A DNA stretch of 48,547 nt from Streptomyces ureilyticus (GCF_011045025.1 NZ_JAAKZX010000057.1:1-48547), one strand, 5' to 3'. Shown: positions 24,875 to 34,547, counted from the stretch's first letter. A program made the numbers and translations. Notes: a model not told the origin generated them from the sequence alone.

Positions 24875-25776
24875 ACGACGAACACGGGCGGCTGATAGGA
24901 CCGGGCCAGATCGACTCTCCCGCGTTGCAGTTGCGCCCCTTACTCTTGCCGGCACCAGGTCAGGAGTTCGAGCCGTCGAGCGAGGAGATCCTCGACGACG
25001 ACACCGTGGAGCCGGGCATTTCGGAATACGGCATCTTCGGTGTGCACCCGGTCGACCCGGAGCGGGTCTTCTGGTACCGGTGGATCACGGGACATCAGGT
25101 CTCGTTCGCTTTATGGCGTGCGATGTACGACATCATCGGGTACCGCCGCGACAACATGCCGAGCGCTCCGGAGCTGAATACCCTGGCCGTCTGCGTGGAT
25201 GCGTACAGTGCGATGCTGCTCTACTCGTCAACGGTGCCGCGAGCTCATTACCACAGCCATATCCGGCACCGTATGTCGCTGCAGCACCCGGCCTTCAGCG
25301 GCACCTGGGCGCCGGATTACCGGCCGGTCCGCCATATCTTCCGGGGCAAGTTGCCCTGGCGGGACAACCCGTTGTGCGCATCCCTCGCCGAGGCCGTGGC
25401 GAGGAACGCCGCCACCCACGACTACATCGCCGCCCATCTCGTGCCGAACGGGCGCTCACTGCTTCAGCAATCCGCGCAGACGGTGAGTGCGACCGTGTCC
25501 CGCGAGAAAGAGGAGCTGTACGACAGCTTCTTCCTCACGGTGCGTCGCCCGATCAGCCGCGCCCAGTTCATCCGTCCTCTCCGCGTGCGCGTCGCGGAGG
25601 TGGGCGCGGACCTGGCACACAACGGCCTGTACCCGAACGTCGACGGCCACCATCATCCCGTCGTCACCGGGCCGTCCGGCGGAAGCACGATGACGCTGGT
25701 TCCCCGCGTGCTCAGCACTCTCGACGAGGCGACCCGACTGGTCGCCGGACAGCAGCTCCAGGGGGTGGGCGCATGA
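24871..25776 (+). CDS. Heme-dependent L-tyrosine 3-hydroxylase (LmbB2-like)
   Basis: 301 aa. The sequence has the Trp/His-rich blocks of this family, notably VFWYRWITGHQVSFALWRAM, HYHSHIRHRM and PDYRPVRHIFRG. It lacks P450 or Rieske motifs. Known members (LmbB2, anthramycin Orf13, sibiromycin SibU) use histidine-ligated heme and peroxide to convert tyrosine to L-DOPA, the substrate of the preceding dioxygenase. It is coupled by ATGA overlaps on both sides. Confidence 0.88.
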   Translation: MNDEHGRLIGPGQIDSPALQLRPLLLPAPGQEFEPSSEEILDDDTVEPGISEYGIFGVHPVDPERVFWYRWITGHQVSFALWRAMYDIIGYRRDNMPSAPELNTLAVCVDAYSAMLLYSSTVPRAHYHSHIRHRMSLQHPAFSGTWAPDYRPVRHIFRGKLPWRDNPLCASLAEAVARNAATHDYIAAHLVPNGRSLLQQSAQTVSATVSREKEELYDSFFLTVRRPISRAQFIRPLRVRVAEVGADLAHNGLYPNVDGHHHPVVTGPSGGSTMTLVPRVLSTLDEATRLVAGQQLQGVGA

Positions 25777-26666
25777 GGCACGGCATCGTGCTGCTTCCCG
25801 AGCACGAATGGAAGGTGGCGGCCGAGCGGTGGCGGGGCGTGGAGCAGCTCGGATACGACCACGCCTGGACCTATGACCACCTGATGTGGCGCTGGCTGGC
25901 TGATCGCCGGTGGTACGGCGCGATTCCGACGCTCACCGCCGCGGCGACGGTCACCCGCTCCATCGGACTCGGCGTCTTGGTGGCCACCCCGAACTTCCGG
26001 CACCCCGTGGTGCTCGCGAAGGACCTCGTGAGCGTCGATGACGTCGGCGAGGGACGTCTGATCTGCGGGCTGGGTGCCGGCGCGCCCGGGTACGACGCGA
26101 GCATTCTCGGAAGGGCGGCACTCCGCCCGCAGGAGAGCGCCGACCGGTTCGACGCGTTCATCCGCATGCTCGACTCCCTGCTGGTCCGCGGCACTGCGCA
26201 CGAGGCAGCGGCCTGGTACACGGCGTCCGGGGCGAACTTCCGCCCACGGGCCGAGGACGGGCGGCGGCTGCCCTTCGCGGTGGCGGCGACCGGGCCGAGG
26301 GGCATCGCGCTGGCCGCGCGCTTCGGGCAGTACTGGGTCACCTCAGGCCCGCCCTCCGACTTCAGCATGAGGCCGCTGCGTGAGGTCATGCCGGTCCTGC
26401 GGGAGCAGATGAGCGGCGTCGACGCGGCGTGCGAGCGTGAGGGACGAGACCCCGCCACGCTGAGCCGGTTGTTCGTGGCCGACGCGTCAGTGGGCGGTAT
26501 CACCGGGTCCGTGGCCGCCTACGAGGACGCCGCCGGCGAGTTGGAGGAGGCCGGCTTCACCGACCTCGTCGTGCACTGGCCCCGCCCCGAACCGCCGTAC
26601 CAGGGCGACGAGCAGGTCATCGTCGATTTCGCCGCCAAGCAGTCACTGGGTGAACGATGCACGTGA
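25773..26666 (+). CDS. F420-dependent reductase of the LLM family (LmbY-like)
   Basis: 297 aa TIM-barrel of the luciferase-like, F420-binding class, starting MRHGIVLLPEHEWK, with DHAWTYDHLMWRW, GLGVLVATPNFRHP and GRLICGLGAGAPGYD. In lincomycin and PBD pathways the homologue reduces a double bond of the pyrroline intermediate with F420H2. How many reductions it performs determines side-chain and ring unsaturation. The start is ATG 25773, overlapping the previous stop; the 610-aa frame reaching back to 24834 is an artefact of three genes sharing a frame. Confidence 0.88.
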   Translation: MRHGIVLLPEHEWKVAAERWRGVEQLGYDHAWTYDHLMWRWLADRRWYGAIPTLTAAATVTRSIGLGVLVATPNFRHPVVLAKDLVSVDDVGEGRLICGLGAGAPGYDASILGRAALRPQESADRFDAFIRMLDSLLVRGTAHEAAAWYTASGANFRPRAEDGRRLPFAVAATGPRGIALAARFGQYWVTSGPPSDFSMRPLREVMPVLREQMSGVDAACEREGRDPATLSRLFVADASVGGITGSVAAYEDAAGELEEAGFTDLVVHWPRPEPPYQGDEQVIVDFAAKQSLGERCT

Positions 26667-27487
26667 CAAGGGTGGACATGTTCGGCACGGCCTCCGGTCG
26701 CGGCAGCGCGCTCGACGTGCTCGTCCCGGACGGACCGTGTGACGCCGACGCGGTCGCGCACGCCGCCGCGCACGCGCGCACGACCGACGACTCGTGCGAG
26801 AGCGCGCTGGTCAGCGCGTGCTCCCGGACGGAGCGGACCTTCGCGACGCGCATTTTCAACACCGGTGGGGAGACGCCGTTCGGCACGCACTCGCTGGCCG
26901 GTGTGGCCGTCCTCCTGGTCAGCAGGGGGTATCTCGACCCGGGTGAGGTCGGCCGGACCGACGAGGCCGGGTGCCAGTGGCTGAGGACCGACGGCCGAGA
27001 GGTCGAAGTGCCGTTCACCGGGCCGGTCGTGGACCACGAAATCCCGGCCGATCCCACCGTGTTCCGCGCCTACGAGGGCACGCCGCGCGCCAGCGGGGTC
27101 GGCAGGGGGTTCACCCTGCTGCGCGTCTCCGACGATCCGCGGGCGCTGCCCGCTCCGGACACCGCGCGGATGGCGGACCTGGGCCTCACCGATCTCACGC
27201 TCTTCCGATGGGACCCGGACCGCAGGGAGGTGCTGGCACGCGTCTTCGCCCCTGGGTTCGGCCTCCCCGAGGACCCCGGTTGCCTCCCGGCGGCCTCCGC
27301 TCTGGGCCTCACGGCGCTGCGCCTGGACTCCGGCGACCGTGGTGCACCGGTGACGGTCCGCCAAGTGACGCGGCACGGTACCGAGGCGGTTCTGCGCTGC
27401 ACCAGCTCGGTGCGCAACGGCGTGGCGCAGGTGCGGGTCACGGCGCGGGTCCGGGTCGACGGCGAGCGGAAAGCGGGTGTGGCATGA
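26657..27487 (+). CDS. PhzF-like isomerase (LmbX-like)
   Basis: 276 aa of the PhzF/diaminopimelate-epimerase fold, with two halves bearing the family's strands: RIFNTGGETPFGTHSLAG and ARVFAPGFGLPEDPG. LmbX-type enzymes shift a double bond in the 4-alkyl-proline precursor before F420-dependent reduction. It overlaps the reductase gene by 10 bp. There are no other phenazine genes, so phenazine synthesis is not implied. Confidence 0.88.
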   Translation: MHVTRVDMFGTASGRGSALDVLVPDGPCDADAVAHAAAHARTTDDSCESALVSACSRTERTFATRIFNTGGETPFGTHSLAGVAVLLVSRGYLDPGEVGRTDEAGCQWLRTDGREVEVPFTGPVVDHEIPADPTVFRAYEGTPRASGVGRGFTLLRVSDDPRALPAPDTARMADLGLTDLTLFRWDPDRREVLARVFAPGFGLPEDPGCLPAASALGLTALRLDSGDRGAPVTVRQVTRHGTEAVLRCTSSVRNGVAQVRVTARVRVDGERKAGVA

Positions 27488-27723
27488 CGGCACATGCCGA
27501 GCCCGGGACGGCCATGCCGCTTGCGCGCGGGTGCCTCCAGCGGGACGCGGCGTACCTCGATGCCCTCGGAGTCCCTGTGACCGCGCGGTCGATGGCCGAC
27601 CGGGACCACTTCGACCTGCCGCTGAACCTGGCTGACCCGGCGACGCCGTTCGGCCGCGTCAGCCTGGTCCACCTGGGTCTGCAGGAATCCCCCGAGAATC
27701 GGAAGGGTGACTTCACGCGATGA
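27484..27723 (+). pseudogene. C-terminal fragment of an alpha/beta hydrolase, probably kynurenine formamidase
   Basis: 79 codons joined by ATGA overlaps to the PhzF-like gene before and the synthetase after. The readable core YLDALGVPVTARSMADRDHF then DLPLNLADPATPFGR resembles the last third of arylformamidase-type hydrolases, where the catalytic His lies in GxDHFD. The nucleophile Ser and most of the fold are missing. In the anthramycin cluster the formamidase gene sits directly before the A-PCP synthetase gene, as here. The frame is intact, so a small protein may still be made, but it cannot have formamidase activity. Family assignment is from short similarity only. Confidence 0.55.
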
Positions 27724-29534
27724 CACACCCAGTGAGTGCCACGCCGCTCCGAACCGCGGCGACGGTCGCCGCCGGCACGGTCGAGGCCACCACCGAGACG
27801 ATCATCGACGCCTTCGAACGGACAGCGCGGGAGCACGCCGCGCGCGAGGCGATCTCCGACCGCGGTACGACACTGACGTACGCCGAACTGGACACCCACA
27901 GCAATCGGATAGCGCGCGTGCTGCGCGACCACGGTCTCTCCCCGGGCGAGCGGGTCGGGGTGCACTTCGACCGCAGCCTTGCGACATTCCAGGTCTTCCT
28001 CGGTGTCCTCAAGGCCGGCCTCGTGGTGCTCCCGTTCAACCCCCGCCACCCCGCCGACCACAAGGCACGGATGTGCCGCATCGCCGAGCCGTCCCTGACC
28101 GTGACGGGGTCCGAGGCGGCCGACGGCATCCGCGGGGCCTGCATCCCGATCGACGACCTGCTCTCCTCGGCCAAGGCGGCGTCCGGCGAACCCGTGCGGT
28201 GCGGGGTGAACGCGGACGCGCCCGCGTTCGTCCTGTTCTCCTCGGGCTCGACCGGCGAGCCCGAGGGCGTCGTCATCGCCCATCGGGGCATCGCACGGCT
28301 CTCCCGACACCTCGCCGGCTTCACGCCGGGACCGGAGGACCGGTTCCTGCAGCTCGCGCAGCCGACCTTCGCCGCCTCGACCACCGACATCTGGATCTGC
28401 CTGCTGCGAGGCGGCCGGCTCACCGTCACCCCGCAGGACGTGCCCCATCTCGGCGCTCTCGCGCGGCTGGTGGAACGCGAACGGATCTCGGTGCTCAACC
28501 TCTCCATGGATCTGCTCAACCTGCTCGTCGAGCACCATCCGGAGGTCGTCGCCCGGGTCCGATCGGTGATCGTCAGCGGTGACTTCCCCTGCACGCGATA
28601 CGTCGAGCGTGCGCTCGGCGTCATGGCCGGTGACCTGTTCAACGCCTACGGGTGCACGGAGAGCTCCGCTATCGCCACGCTGCACCGGGTCACTCCGGAG
28701 GATCTCTCCACCGCCGAGATCCCGATCGGGCGCCCCCTGCCCGCCGTCGAGATATCGGTGCGGACGGAGTCGCTCGAGGAATGCCCGCCCGGCGAGATAG
28801 GCGAGCTGTGCATCGCGGGCGACGGCCTCGCGCTGGGATATCTCGGTGACCCCGAGTCCACGGAGCGCAAGTTCGTCCGCCACGAGGGCCGACGGCTGCT
28901 GCGCACCGGTGACCTGGCCAACCTGACCGGGGACGGCGAGCTGGTGCTGGCCGGCCGCACGGACCAGATGGTGAAGGTCCGTGGGTTCCGCGTCGAGCCG
29001 CGGCACGTGGAGTTGGCCGCCGAGACGGTGCGCGGCGTCGAGCGGGCGGTGGCGCAGGCCATGCCCAGCGACGGGGCGGCGGACCGGCTCGCGCTGTGGT
29101 GCGTGCCCGAGCCCGACCATGACCTGGTGGAGCGGGACCTGCTGAAGGACCTGCGGGGGCGCCTGCCCGACTACATGGTCCCGTCGGAGGTGCTCGTCCT
29201 CGACGCCCTCCCCCTCAACGCGAACGGCAAGATCGACCGCAAAGAGCTCGCGTCGTGGCTCGCGGCCCGCGCCACCGGCCGGTCCCGGGGCGAGGAGACG
29301 CAGGACCGGCTCGCCGCCGTCGTGGCCTCCACACTGCGCGACGTCCGCGACCGCGAGGAGATCGGCTTGGACGTCGGCCTGCTCGAAAGCGGGGTCACAT
29401 CGCTGCATCTGATCGACCTCGGCGCCCGGCTCAAGGACGTGGTGGGAGTCGCCCTGGCACCCGACGAGATCGTCGAGGCCGGCACCGTGCGCGGGGTCGC
29501 CGACCTGATCCGCACCAAGCGAGGCCGGGACTGA
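27720..29534 (+). CDS. NRPS loading protein A-PCP, anthranilate-activating
   Basis: 604 aa: adenylation domain ~30-510, carrier ~525-595. A3 is FSSGSTGEPEG at 173 (Glu replaces the usual Lys); A5 NAYGCTESS; A7 LLRTGDLANL; A8 KVRGFRVEPRHVE; A10 Lys504 in NANGKIDRK. The carrier site is ESGVTSLHLIDL, Ser561. In A4 the Asp that holds the alpha-amino group of amino acids is Ala (QPTFAASTTD, 218), as expected for an aryl acid such as anthranilate. Size and architecture match PBD synthetase 1 (TomA, anthramycin Orf21). ATGA coupling with the preceding fragment; the next synthetase begins 1 nt after its stop. Confidence 0.92.
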   Translation: MTHPVSATPLRTAATVAAGTVEATTETIIDAFERTAREHAAREAISDRGTTLTYAELDTHSNRIARVLRDHGLSPGERVGVHFDRSLATFQVFLGVLKAGLVVLPFNPRHPADHKARMCRIAEPSLTVTGSEAADGIRGACIPIDDLLSSAKAASGEPVRCGVNADAPAFVLFSSGSTGEPEGVVIAHRGIARLSRHLAGFTPGPEDRFLQLAQPTFAASTTDIWICLLRGGRLTVTPQDVPHLGALARLVERERISVLNLSMDLLNLLVEHHPEVVARVRSVIVSGDFPCTRYVERALGVMAGDLFNAYGCTESSAIATLHRVTPEDLSTAEIPIGRPLPAVEISVRTESLEECPPGEIGELCIAGDGLALGYLGDPESTERKFVRHEGRRLLRTGDLANLTGDGELVLAGRTDQMVKVRGFRVEPRHVELAAETVRGVERAVAQAMPSDGAADRLALWCVPEPDHDLVERDLLKDLRGRLPDYMVPSEVLVLDALPLNANGKIDRKELASWLAARATGRSRGEETQDRLAAVVASTLRDVRDREEIGLDVGLLESGVTSLHLIDLGARLKDVVGVALAPDEIVEAGTVRGVADLIRTKRGRD

Positions 29535-29535
29535 C

Positions 29536-32500
29536 ATGACCGCTCCGACCAAGCAGCCGGCGACCGGGGCAGGGCGCTTCCCCGCCTCGCCCGCCCAGCC
29601 CGGCATGTGGTTCGCGAGCGTCCACGGCGCGGATCCCACGGCGTACAACCAGCCCCTGCTGCTGCGCCTGCAGACGTCGTTGGACCATGCCCTGCTCATC
29701 GAGGCGCTACGAGCCGTGCACCGGGCCCACTCCGCGCTGCGCACCACATTCGAGATGAACGCCGACGGTGATCTGAGCCAGATCGTGCACGAGGCGCTCG
29801 AACCGCTCGTCGACGTGCGCGACCACGCCGGTCCCGCCCCCGACGACTGGGTGGCCGAGCAGGTGGCGGAGGTCGCCGGGACCACCTTCGACCTGTCCGC
29901 CGGGCCTCTCGCCCGGGTGCGGCACCTCCGCCTCGCCGCCCAGGGCCGCAGTGTGCTGGTGTTCAACATCCACCACACTGTTTTCGACGGCATGTCCTTC
30001 AAGCCCTACCTCCGCCAGCTCGAAGCCGCCTACACCGCGCTGGCAGGGGGGCACGAGCCGGTCGTGCCGGCGAGGCGCCAGGCCGTCGAGTCCTACGCAC
30101 GCTGGTCCGAGCGGTTGACGAACGAGGGGATGGACTACTGGCGGAACAAGTTGGCGAACGCGCCGGCCCCGCCGCCGATCGGCCTGCCGGGTGAGGGCCC
30201 TCCGCGCCACGTGACCCGGCAGCTCGTCCTCGATGAAGAGCTGTCGGCGCGGGTGGGCGAATTTTGCCGCGCCGAGTCCCTCACCACCACCATGTTCTTC
30301 GTCGCCCTCGTCTTCATGCTGCTGCACCGGCAGACTAGCCAGGACGACGTCCTCCTCGGTGTCCCGTTCACCTTGCGGGACAGCGAAGAAGCCGAGGTCC
30401 TCGGGCACATCACCAACACCTTGGTGCTCCGGCACCGGCTGAGTGCCGGCATGACCGCGCGCGAGGTGCTCTGCGACGTGAACAAGGAGATCCTCTACGC
30501 CCTCCGCCACCGGCACACCCCACTGGAGGCGGTGGTGGGCGGCCTGCGTGCGTCCGGCGCCGATTTGGGCGGTACCGGTGACCCCTTCAGCGCCATGATC
30601 ACCGTGATGCCGTCCGGGTCCCGCAGGCTGGACCTGCGCGAGTGGGGCGCGGATACCTGGGAGCACGTGCCAGGAGGAGCGAAATACGATCTGGCGATCT
30701 GGGTGGACGAGACGCCGGACCACTACACGCTGAACGTCGAGCACACGACGGCCGCGGACGACGGCGAGCGCTTCACCGAGTATCTGGCCCAGCGTCTGGG
30801 GACGCTGGTCGAGAGCGTGCTGAACGACGCGGATACGCGGGTCCACGACCTGCGCTGGACCGGTGAGGAGGAGGAACGGGCGATCGCCCGGTTCTGCGCC
30901 CGTCGGGCCGACGCGCCGGAGCTGGGCACCGAGCTGACGGCGGAGCTGTTCACCGCGAGCGCCGAGGCGACACCGGATGATCCGGCGGTCGTGACGGACG
31001 GCGTGGAGACGGACTACGCCGAGCTGGCACGGCGGGCCGAGGCGGTGGCGGCGGGACTCACGGACCGGGGAGTGCGCGACGGTGCCCCCGTCGCGGTGCT
31101 GATGCGTCCGGGTGCCGACCTCGTGGTGTCGATCCTCGGCATCCTCCGTGCCGGCGGCAGCTACGTCGTGCTCGACGCCGACCATCCGCCGGAGCGGCTG
31201 AGGTTCGCCCTGCGCGACTGCGGCGCGAAGATCCTGGTGCGTGCGGCCGGGACCGACATGGCGGGTGTGGAGCTGCCTGAGGGCCTTGAGGTCGTCGAGA
31301 TGTCCGGGGCTGGACGGGACAAAACGGTTCCCGGTGGCCGGCGCAAGACGCCGGAGGACGCGGCGTACATCGTCTACACCTCCGGGTCGACGGGACGCCC
31401 CAAGGGCGTCACGCTGCCGGAGATCACGCTGGCCAATCTGGTCCGCAACCAGGAGATCCTCTCCTCGGGCCGCCGGATGAGGACCCTGCAGTACATGCCG
31501 CCGGCGTTCGACGTGTTCACTCTGGAGGTCTTCGGGACCCTGTGCACCGGAGGCACACTCGTCATCCCACCGGCCGGTGCGCGCACCGACTTCGAGCAAC
31601 TGGCCGCGTTCATGGCCGGGCAGCGCGTCGAGCGGGCGTATTTCCCTTACGTCGCTCTCCGCGAGCTCGCCGCCGTCTTGAGGTCGTCCGCGAGGCGCCT
31701 GCCGGACCTGCGCGAGGTGTACGTCACCGGCGAGCGGCTGGTGGTCACCGACGACCTGCGCGAGATGTTCCGGCGGAACCCGCAGGCCCGGTTGATCAAC
31801 GCGTACGGCCCGTCCGAGGCGCACCTGTGCAGCGAGGACCGCCTCCCGGCGGACCCCGGCACGTGGCCCACTCTCCCGTCGGTCGGCCGGGTGGTCGCGG
31901 GTGTCGACGCGTACGTACTCAGCGACGCCGACGCGGCCCAGCGTGCCCCTTTCGGAGCCGAGGGGGAACTGTGCGTGGCGGGACCGGTCGTCTCGCCCGG
32001 CTACATCGGCCTGCCCGAGAAGACGAGCCGGGCCATGGTCCCCGATCCGTTCGTCCCAGGGCAGAGGATGTACCGCACCGGGGACGTTGTCGTGCTGGCG
32101 GCGGACGGGCGTCTGCACTTCCATGGGCGGGCGGACGATCAGGTCAAGATCCGCGGGTACCGCGTCGAGCCGGGTGAGGTCGAGGCCGCGCTGGAGCGGG
32201 AACTGGACGTGAACGCGGCGGCGGTGATCGTCGTTCCCGCGGGTGGTGACCGTGTCCTGCACGCGTTCGCGCAGAGCGACGCGCCGCTCCAGCCGGACTG
32301 GCGGGAGCGCCTCGGTGCCGTCCTGCCCGGCTACATGATCCCCCGGACGGTCACACGCATCGAAGCCTTCCCGCTGACGCCGAACGGGAAGACCGACCGT
32401 CGGGCGCTGGAGGCGTTGCTGAAGGCCGACGCTCCGCCGGATTCCCGCGACGAGGGTGCGGTGGGGCCGGGTGCGGTCCTCAGCGATGCCGAGGAAGCGA

Positions 32501-33891
32501 TGACCGAGCTGTGGGCCCAAGTGCTCGGGCACCGGCCCGCCGCACCGGACCTCGACTTCTTCGAGCAGGGCGGGCACTCCTTGCTCGCCGCTCGGCTGCA
32601 CCGGCTGACCAAGGAGCGTTTCGGCACCGACGTCGCGCTCTCGGTGCTCCTGAGTACGCCGACGGTGCGCGGCATGGTGCGGAGCCTCGGCGACGGCCGG
32701 TCCAATGACCTTCCGGACCTGCGCGACGAGGCCCGCCTGCGGGACCTCGTCGTGGGGGAGCGGCACCGGCCGGTGGACGGCACGGTGCTGCTCACCGGGG
32801 CGACCGGGTTCCTCGGCAGCCATCTCCTCGATGAGCTGCAGCGCACTGGCCACCGCGTTGCCTGTCTGATCCGCGCTCCCAGCGAGGAGGAGGGGCGCGA
32901 GCGTCTCCGCGCAACGTTCCGGAAGTTTGCGCTCGACACCTCCAGGATCGACGAGGTGGACATCTGTCCCGGCGATCTGTCCCGGCCCCGGTTCGGCCTC
33001 GGGGAGGAGTACGAGGCATGGGCGCGCAGGGTGAGCGAGGTCTATCACGCGGCCGCCCACATCAACTTCGTCGTCCCGTACCGCACCGTGAAACACACGA
33101 ACGTCGACGGCATGCGACGGCTGCTCGAATTCTGCGGGGTCAACCGCACGCCCCTGCGAGTGGTCTCGACGCTCGGTGTCTTCCCGCCGGACTCCACGGC
33201 GGGCCTGGTCGAGGAGCATGCGGTGCCGGGCGACCCCGCATCGCTGGGGATCGGATACTCGCAGAGCAAGTGGGTCGCCGAGCATCTGGCGCTGCGGGCA
33301 CGGGAGTTCGGCCTGCCGGTCACGGTGCACCGCGTCGGTCGCGTCGGCGGGCACAGCCGTACCGGAGCCTGCCGGCACGACGACTTCTTCTGGCTCCAGA
33401 TGCGGGGATTCGCGGTCCTCGGCTGCTACCCGGAGGACATTGCCGGGATGCCGGCCGTCGACCTGCTCCCCGTGGACCACGTGGCGAGGGCGGTCGTCCG
33501 GTTGTCCGAGGACAAGGCGGACAACGAGAACTGGCATCTGTTCCACCCGCACGGGCTCGCCTGGGCGGAGATCCTTCGGGCGATCCGCGCGGAGGGGTAC
33601 ATGATGCGCCCGGTCCCGCACGCCGAGTGGATGGCCGCACTGGAGCGGCGGGTCGAGGCCGACGGCCAGGAACGGGGGCTCGGGCCGCTGGTGCCCCTTA
33701 TGCGGGAGGGCGTGATGCGCCTCGGCGACATCTCGTTCGACAACCAGAAGTCCCGTCGCGCTCTCGCTGACGTCGGATGCCCGCTCCCACCGGCGGATAC
33801 GAAATGGGTTCAGCGCATGTTCGAGTACTTCCGTGCGGCCGGCGTGGTTCCGTCGGCGAGCCGGGCACCGTTGGAGGAGCAGGATGCCTGA
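29536..33891 (+). CDS. NRPS C-A-PCP-reductase, PBD-forming
   Basis: 1451 aa. Condensation domain ~15-440 with active site HHTVFDG at 146. Adenylation domain ~470-970: YTSGSTGRPKG near 613, A4 PAFDVFTLE with Asp659 (alpha-amino acid), NAYGPSEAH, YRTGDVV, KIRGYRVEPGEVE and TPNGKTDRR. Carrier Ser1015 in GGHS. Thioester reductase ~1080-1430: NAD(P)H site GATGFLG at 1088-1094 and catalytic Tyr1241/Lys1245 in YSQSK. It should load the 4-alkyl-proline, couple it to anthranilate and release the dipeptide as an aldehyde that closes to the diazepine imine/carbinolamine. Matches TomB / anthramycin Orf22 in size and order. Confidence 0.93.
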   Translation: MTAPTKQPATGAGRFPASPAQPGMWFASVHGADPTAYNQPLLLRLQTSLDHALLIEALRAVHRAHSALRTTFEMNADGDLSQIVHEALEPLVDVRDHAGPAPDDWVAEQVAEVAGTTFDLSAGPLARVRHLRLAAQGRSVLVFNIHHTVFDGMSFKPYLRQLEAAYTALAGGHEPVVPARRQAVESYARWSERLTNEGMDYWRNKLANAPAPPPIGLPGEGPPRHVTRQLVLDEELSARVGEFCRAESLTTTMFFVALVFMLLHRQTSQDDVLLGVPFTLRDSEEAEVLGHITNTLVLRHRLSAGMTAREVLCDVNKEILYALRHRHTPLEAVVGGLRASGADLGGTGDPFSAMITVMPSGSRRLDLREWGADTWEHVPGGAKYDLAIWVDETPDHYTLNVEHTTAADDGERFTEYLAQRLGTLVESVLNDADTRVHDLRWTGEEEERAIARFCARRADAPELGTELTAELFTASAEATPDDPAVVTDGVETDYAELARRAEAVAAGLTDRGVRDGAPVAVLMRPGADLVVSILGILRAGGSYVVLDADHPPERLRFALRDCGAKILVRAAGTDMAGVELPEGLEVVEMSGAGRDKTVPGGRRKTPEDAAYIVYTSGSTGRPKGVTLPEITLANLVRNQEILSSGRRMRTLQYMPPAFDVFTLEVFGTLCTGGTLVIPPAGARTDFEQLAAFMAGQRVERAYFPYVALRELAAVLRSSARRLPDLREVYVTGERLVVTDDLREMFRRNPQARLINAYGPSEAHLCSEDRLPADPGTWPTLPSVGRVVAGVDAYVLSDADAAQRAPFGAEGELCVAGPVVSPGYIGLPEKTSRAMVPDPFVPGQRMYRTGDVVVLAADGRLHFHGRADDQVKIRGYRVEPGEVEAALERELDVNAAAVIVVPAGGDRVLHAFAQSDAPLQPDWRERLGAVLPGYMIPRTVTRIEAFPLTPNGKTDRRALEALLKADAPPDSRDEGAVGPGAVLSDAEEAMTELWAQVLGHRPAAPDLDFFEQGGHSLLAARLHRLTKERFGTDVALSVLLSTPTVRGMVRSLGDGRSNDLPDLRDEARLRDLVVGERHRPVDGTVLLTGATGFLGSHLLDELQRTGHRVACLIRAPSEEEGRERLRATFRKFALDTSRIDEVDICPGDLSRPRFGLGEEYEAWARRVSEVYHAAAHINFVVPYRTVKHTNVDGMRRLLEFCGVNRTPLRVVSTLGVFPPDSTAGLVEEHAVPGDPASLGIGYSQSKWVAEHLALRAREFGLPVTVHRVGRVGGHSRTGACRHDDFFWLQMRGFAVLGCYPEDIAGMPAVDLLPVDHVARAVVRLSEDKADNENWHLFHPHGLAWAEILRAIRAEGYMMRPVPHAEWMAALERRVEADGQERGLGPLVPLMREGVMRLGDISFDNQKSRRALADVGCPLPPADTKWVQRMFEYFRAAGVVPSASRAPLEEQDA

Positions 33892-34347
33892 GTGGGACGG
33901 GCGCGCGGTGGCGATTGCCGGCTCGGGCCCGGTCGGTCGCACACTGGCCAAGCCGCTGCGGAAGCAGGGCGTGGAAGTGGATGTCTTCGAGCGCGAGGAG
34001 GCGTTGGACGAGCGAGCAGCAGTCGCGGCCCGCGACGAGAGCGCCGCCGTGGTGGAGGACGTCGTCGAGGAGTACAGCGGATCGCGGGTCCCGGCGGGTC
34101 ACGTGCTGACGGAACTGTCCCTGCGCAATCTGGAGGAGCTCTCTGCGCATGTGGCCGACTCGTCGTTCCTCGAACGCCGCGCGCCGGAGAGGCGGCTGCA
34201 CGAGCCGTACCCGGAGCTGTACAAGCCCCTCTGCCGGCGGGCGGCGTTCACCGGCATGCCGTACGACGCCGCCCAGCGGACCTGTCATGAGCTGAGCTCG
34301 GCGCTCGACTCGCTGCGCGAGAGCCGGGACCTGCGCAGGGACCAGGA
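33884..34347 (+). pseudogene. Kynurenine 3-monooxygenase with a large internal deletion
   Basis: Starts at ATG 33884 with GGAGGAGCAGG upstream and an 8-bp overlap with the synthetase stop. Residues 1-50 are a flavoprotein N-terminus (VAIAGSGPVGRTLAKPL, VDVFEREEA). The frame then passes directly to the family's C-terminus: VPAGHVLTELSLRNLEELSA, HVADSSFLERR, TGMPYDAAQRTCHEL. About 300 residues, including most of the FAD and substrate domains, are missing, so it cannot work. No stop follows at the natural end; the frame runs on. In anthramycin-type clusters this gene lies directly after the second synthetase and makes 3-hydroxykynurenine. From 34348 to 34547 no gene is recognised. Confidence 0.75.
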
Positions 34348-34547
34348 CGACTCTCCAAGTTCGTCGAGAAGTTCGGTGACGCACTCCATCGTGACCTCCG
34401 CGCGGGATCCGACCGCGTCGGCGAGCGAGGAAATCCGTTCCGGAGCCGCGATTCAGGGCGGCCGGCTGTTGTGGAGCTTCATGACGCTGCCGTTGCGGCC
34501 GAACGGCGACAAGACCGTTCCATCTGTGGATGAAGGGGAGAACTGTC

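Noticed and set aside
24834..26666. Single 610-aa fusion protein
   Set aside because: The frame links parts of three ATGA-coupled genes by chance; the F420 reductase starts at ATG 25773 with full family N-terminus.
26657..27487. Phenazine biosynthesis gene (phzF)
   Set aside because: No other phz genes occur. The neighbours are LmbB1-, LmbB2- and LmbY-like, so an LmbX-type role fits.
27484..27723. MbtH-like protein accompanying the NRPS
   Set aside because: The conserved Trp residues and NxxxxxSLWP pattern of MbtH proteins are absent; the sequence instead resembles a hydrolase C-terminus.
29707..33951. 1414-codon open frame on the minus strand opposite the second synthetase
   Set aside because: It mirrors a clearly coding plus-strand NRPS with all motifs in order. 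Long antisense frames are a by-product of high third-position GC.
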